From: Melieria omissa
Lineage: Eukaryota > Arthropoda > Insecta > Diptera > Ulidiidae
Direction: 5' to 3'
Assembly: GCA_963971225.1 (NCBI GenBank)
Contig: OZ020267.1
Location: 100,855,536-100,919,535, forward strand
Length of the DNA: 64,000 nucleotides
Position 1 is the stretch's first letter; every line of letters starts with the position of its first letter. The position numbers were made by a program, and so were the translations under genes. This document shows, in pieces, positions 58,252 through 64,000 of the stretch. The notes below the pieces were generated by a model. It was not told the DNA's origin. It was given only the letters and a program-made list of their open reading frames with translations, and made no database searches.

Positions 58252-58928
58252 CTTACTTAACTGGCCATAACAACCCGTTATCGGGTTACGGCCTCTGCTT
58301 CGCGCGCGCCTTCTCCAGTTGGTCACACCAAGAGATACCAGGTCCTCTTCCACTTGGTCCTTCCACCGGAGACACGACCTCCCTCTTCGCCGTCGACCTC
58401 CAACCATAGCTTCGAACACCTTTTTCGCCGGAGCTTCGTCGTCCATGCGGCAGACATGACCGAGCCAGCGTAGCCGCTGGATGTTAATTCGCTGCGCTAC
58501 GTCCATGTCCTTATACAGCTCGTTATTGGTTCGTATGCGATAGTTGTCACCAATACGAACAGGGCCGAAGATTTTGCGAAGTACCTTCCTCTCGAACACT
58601 CCAAGGGCCGCTAACTATGTCGTTTCGTGTCATTGTCCATGCTTCAGCGCCATAGAGGAGCACGGGCAAGATGAGCGTCCTATAGAGTGCAAGTTTTGTC
58701 GGTCGAGAGAGGTCTCTACTTCTCAATTGCCTACCGAGACCGTAGTAGCACCTGTTGGCAAGAGTAATCCTTCGCTTTATCTCCAGACTGACATCATTGC
58801 TGCTGTTGACGGCGGTGCCAAGGTAGACGAATTCCTTGACAACTTCAAAGGTATACCTGTCGGCCTCGACGTGAGACCCTAGCCGCTGCGAGTCCCTGCG
58901 TGTAGACAGCATATACTTCGTTTTGCCC
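58252..58928 (-). pseudogene. 5'-truncated RTE-type LINE with 12-bp target duplication
   Basis: TACCTAGCCTGA flanks it exactly at 58240-58251 and 58929-58940. On the complement the reverse transcriptase C-terminal region reads KTKYMLSTRRDSQRLGSHVE, YTFEVVKEFVYLGTAVNSSN, EIKRRITLANRCYYGLGRQL, SRPTKLALYRTLILPVLLYG. After a one-base shift near 58600 it continues GVFERKVLRKIFGPVRIGDN, AQRINIQRLRWLGHVCRMDD, RRRGRSCLRWKDQVEEDLVS. This is the familiar C-terminus of RTE/BovB-type elements. Only the last ~220 residues were inserted, as is usual for target-primed reverse transcription. The frameshift makes it dead. Confidence 0.9.
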
Positions 58929-59099
58929 TACCTAGCCTGAGTGTTTCAGAAATTGGACCTTCTATGGTTCACTTTCTCGGCTCTCCTCATATACATCCAT
59001 CCATTCTCCATTGAGTCCTATGTCCTTGCAGATCATTCTGTTAATATCTATGTTCATGTGCTTCAATAGGTGATAGAACGAATGGGTAATGAGGTGCAA

Positions 59100-59475
59100 A
59101 ACAAGGTATGTCATAGCTATCGATGCGCAGAGACTCTTTTTAAGGAATTTGTGTACCTTGGCATCACCATTAGTAGTGATTCATCACTTACGCCAAAAGG
59201 TGATTGGTACACAGTTGAGCTGGGACTTCTCATGATCGATAAAGCTTGCTTTCTATAGGACTTTTATCTACCTGATTCCCTTCATGAGGCGGCAGGGTTA
59301 ACAATCTTATGAAGAATTCTTTGGATAGTTCGACAGAAAACCTCTTAGCTGTATGTAGAAGCTATGGTAGCGGTTTGATGACATGGACATACTACAGATT
59401 ATTCGAATGAACGACAACCCTCCAGCAAAGGAAGTGTTCCATGCGATAGTTGGAAGTTGACGATGAAGAACCAGA
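59100..59475 (+). pseudogene. Second degenerate RTE-type fragment
   Basis: The plus strand reads FKEFVYLGITISSDSSLTPK near 59130 and, in another frame near 59395, MNDNPPAKEVFHAIVGS. Both parallel the copy at 58252 (VKEFVYLGTAVNSSNDVSLE; APAKKVFEAMVGG). The sequence between is eroded. Confidence 0.7.
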
Positions 59476-59479
59476 CAGT

Positions 59480-60960
59480 GCCTCTGTTAGTAAAGATTAA
59501 CATGAGGAAGTCCAATTATCTGTTGGTGTTGGGCCAACTAGAAATACCGCATCTTTTGCTAAGATGTCATCAGATAAACTTACTTTTCATGTGTAAAAAA
59601 TAAAAAAAAAATTTTGTTTTGAGTTTTCTGTGTTCCAGACTCTAAAACTTTTGTCATTATTATTATTGACGTCATTTTAACTTGGTTTATTAAATAAATG
59701 TCTTTCTTTCCTGAGGGGTTGTGTCTCCCAATAGACAGCAATGCCTGAGCCAATATCGATTCACAAAGCATCGCAATAAGTAATAAACTTGCTTTGAACG
59801 GTGACTTAAACTTTAACTTTTGACTGAACGTAATTACTTATTACGACTATGTCGCTGATGTTGTAGTTGCACGATGACGAGAGCAATTTTCACCATTGTG
59901 GCCACAGTAGCCACAATACAATTGCGTTGACATTGAACAATTGGCTGACAATGGCAAAAACATTTGTCATGCTGGACATGAGTGCAGCACTTTACAAACT
60001 TTGTACGTGTTGACAGTCGGTATGAGCAGCAGACGAGGTCATTGCAGGAATTACTTGAATAGCACTGGGAATATGTAGGAATATGTCAACAAAGTCAAAG
60101 TCAAAGCTGATTCCATTGTTGACATTCGGGCGGGAGTTCACCTAAGCTGTCATGTAGGCGCTGTGACCATTCAGAATAGTGCAGCAGTTGGTCAATGGCG
60201 TTGTCGCGGAACACACACACACACGTGACATTCATTTACTCGCTGTGCGTTTGAATTGGTGCCACGTGATCAATGCGCCACGCTGCCACACCGAAAATAC
60301 GGCAAGGGGGCCGGCGGCACCAATTGACAATTACCGTTAATGGTTTCGCCAGCGCTGCGGTTACGGTGGAAATTTAATTTCAATTTTCTGCAGAAAATGC
60401 GACTTAATGTTCGTTGTACCACCACACAAAATGTTTTGATCAAAATTGCATTAAGGCTTTCTTTCGGTCGACAATTAAGTACCTAAGCGCTTTCTTTCAG
60501 TTGAGTTGGAGAGGAGCGAGGAGCAACGGTGGAAGCTTTGCAGCGATAATGTTTGTTGTGGAGCGAGGTGCGAATTGTGACCGTATTGGTTTGAATTTAA
60601 TGCTGTGTGCCATTTTTTGGTGACAGCAGTGAGTTTGTTTCATTTCGATTGAAATGTATTAAAGTGTCAGCGGGAGGTGCACAACGGTGACAACTGTGGG
60701 TGACTGACATTAAATAGATGTGATTTGATTGTGACAGAGATGTGTAGGAAGACAGATAAAAGAAGAAGAAATTACAAAAAAATTAATTGACAGCAGAGCA
60801 GAGTGAAATTTAAAGAAAAAGAATTCGTAGGAATGGAATAAATTGAAATAGAATACAACGAAATAATTTGTACGAGAAAAAGTGAGCAATAAAGAAAGGA
60901 ACCGAAAGGAGATAAATTAAAATTTTTGCTACATTTGCACATGTTGAAAAAAATAAATAA
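59480..60960. other. Intergenic, no gene called
   Basis: Moderately GC-rich with CACACACACACG near 60220. The short frames (63-69 codons) lack recognisable domains. 60780-60960 is A-rich. Confidence 0.4.
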
Positions 60961-60961
60961 A

Positions 60962-61037
60962 TATGTGGCATCACGATGGGTCTCTTAGGCCTCCGTGTCT
61001 CTTATAGAGGCAGCCATCATAACCTAACATAACCTAC
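60962..61037 (+). mobile_element. SINE/LINE tail B fragment
   Basis: ATGTGGCATCACGATGGGTC, TCTTAGGCCTCCGTGTCTCT, TATAGAGGCAGCCATCATAA, CCTAACATAACCTAC matches the last 75 bp of the SINE at 45951. No head is present. Confidence 0.75.
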
Positions 61038-61159
61038 ATAGGTTGTAACTGTAATTTTTGAGGGCTAAATCCGATAGAAAGGATTGGGAAATGGTAATGG
61101 AACAAACTAGTGATAAGAAAATGTGAGGAAATGTTATTTCAAAAAGAAATTGTCGAATG

Positions 61160-62040
61160 TTATGTGATGTGATGTGATGTGATGTGATGTGATGTGATGT
61201 TTTGTAATGTGATTTAATGTGATGTGATGTGATGCAATGTGATGTGATTTGATGTGATTTGGTGTGATGTGATGTTATGCGATGAGATGTTATGTAATGT
61301 GATGTGATGTGATGCGATGTGATGTGATAAGTTCTGATATGATGTGACCTGGTATGATGTGATATGATGTGATGTGATGTGATGTGATGTGATGTGATGT
61401 GATGTGATGTGATGTGATGTGATGTGATGTGATGTGATGTGATGTGATGTGACATGATGTGATGTGACATGGTGTGATGTGATCTGATATGAAAAGATGT
61501 TATGTTATCTGGTATGACATGATCTGATGTGATGTAATTTGTTGTGTTGTGATGTCATGTGATGTGATACGATGAGTTGTGATGTGATGTGATTTGATCT
61601 GGGATGACATGATGTGATGTGATGTGAAATGAAATGATAAGTTGTGATGTGATGTAATGTGATATGTTGTGTTGTAATATGATGTGATATGAGGTGATGT
61701 GATATAATTTGATGTGTTGTGATGTAATTTGCTGTGTATTGATGTAATGTAATGTGAAGTGATGTAATTTGATATGATGTGATGTGATGTGAAGTGAAGT
61801 GAGATAATTTGATGTGACGTGATGTGATGTGATGTGATTTGATCTGGGATGCCATGATGTGATGTGATGTGAAATGAAATGATAAGTTGTGATGTGATGT
61901 GATGTAATGTGATGTGTTGTGATATGATGTCATATGAGGCGATGGGATGTGATGTGATATGATTTTATGTAATGTTATGTTAAGTGAGATGATGTATTGT
62001 GATTGATTGTGTTTTAATGTAATGTTTTATGATGTAATGA
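61160..62040. repeat. (TGTGA)n satellite, about 880 bp with internal higher-order structure
   Basis: Repeats of GATGT/TGTGA (ATCAC on the complement), pure at 61370-61450 and increasingly diverged towards 62040. A longer block (GATCTGGGATG.CATGATGTG, ATGTGAAATGAAATGATAAG, TTGTGATG) appears near 61595 and again near 61843, about 248 bp apart, showing secondary duplication. The long His/Ser/Thr frames on the complement are artefacts. Confidence 0.95.
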
Positions 62041-63622
62041 AGCGTGAATGGAATAAAAAAGTAACCACAATGTTTTCTTTTTGGAAAAAATGTTTCAAAT
62101 TTGCTATTTAATAAAAATCCTTTTAAACGCATGGTACTTTTTTGTCGATTGTTAGTGAAGCCATTTAATTCTTCCTAGATTCAAAAATTTAAACCTTTGA
62201 GTGCGTAAACTCCCACCAATTGAAATGTTGCTCGTGTGGAACAAAAATATCAAAAGTATTTTGGCCGGAAATTTATATTATACAAAAATGTTTATTTCTG
62301 TATTTTACCGTTTATCAATTCTACATTTTTTTGACAATTTTTGCGATTGCGTCTGATATATCTGCAATATCAGCTTCTCTTGTATGCTCGCCATTTGGTG
62401 TGGCAAGCGGCCTTTCCGCTTTCGTATTATTGTATTATTTAAATTGTATTTTTTCTTTAAATTTCCTGTTTGTATTTTGCTATTGTATGAACGGCGTTGC
62501 GTTGCGGCAACAAGGTGTTGACAAACGGAAGTTGGCTTATCCTGCACGCCAAACACCCCCAACGCCCTCTGCAAATCAGCCCAAGGCCATTCGTCAAAAT
62601 GTGCGCTCCATTGCGAACAGTCTTGTTGTTGGTGTTGTATTTTGTTGAATTGTAGCGCCAAAGTGCGCACTCATTCAGCCATACAGGAATATGAAAAGCA
62701 TTTGTAAACATACGAGCGTGAGTTGCCACATTTTTCACAGAAAGTTTGCAACATGTGTAAATATCACACACAATGAGCACAACGTTTTTGTTTTTTTTTA
62801 CGAGGACAGAAAAAAGCGAAACTTTGTTATTCAATGCTGCTGCTACGATGTAAGTATTAAAACTTTTGTGTGATATTTTTTTCATATATAAATAAAATAT
62901 ACGAGAAATTACAACAACAATATTGACTGAGGAACGCACAAAGTTGATTTTGCTTTGTACCTCAAAACACGGCAGCAACATTGCAAAAATATCTATCAGA
63001 GAGACAACTTCTTCAACAGATTTTTTTGCTACTTTATTAAAAGATTTGGGTTAATTAAAGCTAACCTTTCCTTTCCATTAAGAAACAATGCAATACTTCG
63101 CACTATTAGGAGCTCTTGTACACTGGCATTTATAAAAAAGCGCCACTCAACACTTGAACGCACTCGACAATGAGATAATTCATCAGAATGTCATTGATAT
63201 TGTGTTGCTTTTTGCTTGTGTTGCTAACTTCGTGGCTTAATGAAAAAATTGATTAATTTGGGGAATACGTGCGTCGAGTTAAGAGGTTTGAGTAGCTTCA
63301 CCAGCCAACCACTCGCACCCCTCTACGCTGTCCGCAATCTAACTATGCGCACGAAAGAGACCAGCCGTGATTGACTGACACTAAAGCGAGTAAAAGCATT
63401 TCAACTGGTCAGTGTCGTCTTATTTATATTTTACATAAGTTCAGTTAATTCATTTTAAGGAATTTTCTTTTCTTTAGTAAACGTATGTAACCACTTAACA
63501 CAATAACACATCACCTCTGAATATTGGAACAACCACTTCAAAACCGAGGCACTCAAAGATCTTCTAAGACGATTAGGCAAGCAGGTGTAATTAGCTGAGG
63601 GTGATGGTAACTCATGGAGCCC
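62041..63622. other. Intergenic; long overlapping frames not accepted as genes
   Basis: Frames of 142 codons on the plus strand (62220-62648) and 174 codons on the minus strand (62457-62981) overlap. Neither has a domain, signal or splice context I recognise, so at most one could be real and neither is called. Confidence 0.35.
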
Positions 63623-63700
63623 CAGTGGAGTACACAGGATTTCACTTTGGGGAGGTTTCGTACACAAATTTTGAACTAAATACCCCTCGGATCCGTACAA
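63623..63700 (+). mobile_element. Left half of a CAGTGGCG-family hAT-like MITE
   Basis: CAGTGGAGTACACAGGATTT, CACTTTGGGGAGGTTTCGTA, CACAAATTTTGAAC match the 17144 and 25933 copies. The right terminus was not found. Confidence 0.65.
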
Positions 63701-63762
63701 GTATTTTTGACAAACTTGAGCAGAAATCTCGGACCTGTCGATGACAGCAAATGTAAATTATA

Positions 63763-64000
63763 CCTTGTGACCGAAAAGTTTCCGGAAATTCTCATTTAAA
63801 ATTCGCGCGCTATATATTTTTCGATATTTTAAGTTTCTGTAGGTTGGTAGCACTGTCCTTAATTACTATGCCAAAAATGAGCGCGATCTGTCAGACAATT
63901 TGTTTACGGCAGCTGTTGAAACCAGTTCACCTCAGTAGTGCGTTGCGATTTTGTTGAGAATTTTCTTCAAAATGAGTACCGTGAACAGGTCTCTTTGGAC
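63763..64000 (+). mobile_element. Probable 5' end of a mariner-like element (runs off the window)
   Basis: A TIR-like start CCTTGTGACCGAAAAGTTTC, CGGAAATTCTCATT follows TA. Next come the mariner-style leader GGTTGGTAGCACTGTCC and an ATG at 63972 opening MSTVNRSLW to the edge. The layout (about 200 bp of leader, then a short N-terminal frame) suits a mariner. The opposite end and transposase core lie outside, so this is a tentative call. Confidence 0.4.

Noticed and set aside
61024..61933. Frames of 142-148 codons rich in His, Ser and Thr
   Set aside because: Translation of the (TGTGA)n satellite; no start context or domain.
62220..62981. Overlapping frames of 142 (plus) and 174 (minus) codons
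   Set aside because: They overlap each other, show no recognisable domain and have AT-rich composition like the flanks.

Overview
This is repeat-rich, AT-rich animal DNA that looks like a higher dipteran, most likely a fly with a large transposon-laden genome such as a tephritid. The basis is a two-exon gene of the insect-allergen-repeat (G12-like) family, mariner and Tc1 relatives, TTAA-type MITEs, RTE and RNase H-bearing LINEs, tRNA-derived SINEs, a retrotransposon primer site matching insect tRNA-Leu, and the usual fly (CAA/TTG)n-rich intergenic sequence. The genus is an inference. Only one host gene is well supported (complement of 57162..55494: signal-peptide exon, 889-bp intron, large exon, 259 aa). 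A weaker candidate exon lies at 13972-14239. Most open frames are low-complexity or mobile-element shadows.

Layout: 1-1700 is the 5' end of a minus-strand LTR retrotransposon (gag, tRNA-Leu primer site, LTR); a related single LTR lies at 54533. 2040-4270 is a decayed ~410-450 bp array broken by a 974-bp TA-flanked MITE. 6650-7626 holds a SINE head, a LINE 3' fragment and a 520-bp (TCCAA)n tract that begins inside the LINE RNase H coding sequence. 10790-11332 is a deleted mariner. 12590-13476 is a SINE split by a 524-bp inverted-repeat element. 14240-15859 is a piggyBac-type MITE with repeated GGTCTGGCCAGACC palindromes. 17144 and 25933 are short hAT-like MITEs with visible 8-bp target duplications. 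18880-20155 is an RTE scrap followed by a 53-bp minisatellite. 24262-24953 and 44036-44549 are inverted copies of one TTAA-type element. 27291-27940 and 40980-42235 are LINE fragments each split by a SINE. 30284-32560 is a ~135-bp array split by a TTA-flanked MITE. 36640-37700 and 47520-48430 are decayed tandem arrays. 37803-39132 is a Tc1-like pseudogene split by a TA-flanked MITE that carries three ATCGAT sites. 58252-58928 is a 5'-truncated RTE insertion with a 12-bp target duplication. 61160-62040 is an 880-bp (TGTGA)n satellite. The right edge looks like the start of another mariner.

The elements appear to work as a system. The SINEs have a tRNA-Met-like head with A and B boxes and two alternative 3' tails. 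One tail resembles the 3' end of the RNase H LINE in this same window, as expected if that LINE's reverse transcriptase copied the SINE, and its (ATCAC)n end is the same pentamer as the large satellite at 61160. At least four nested insertions give a relative order of events. I saw no CRISPR, rRNA, intact tRNA or intact autonomous transposon.
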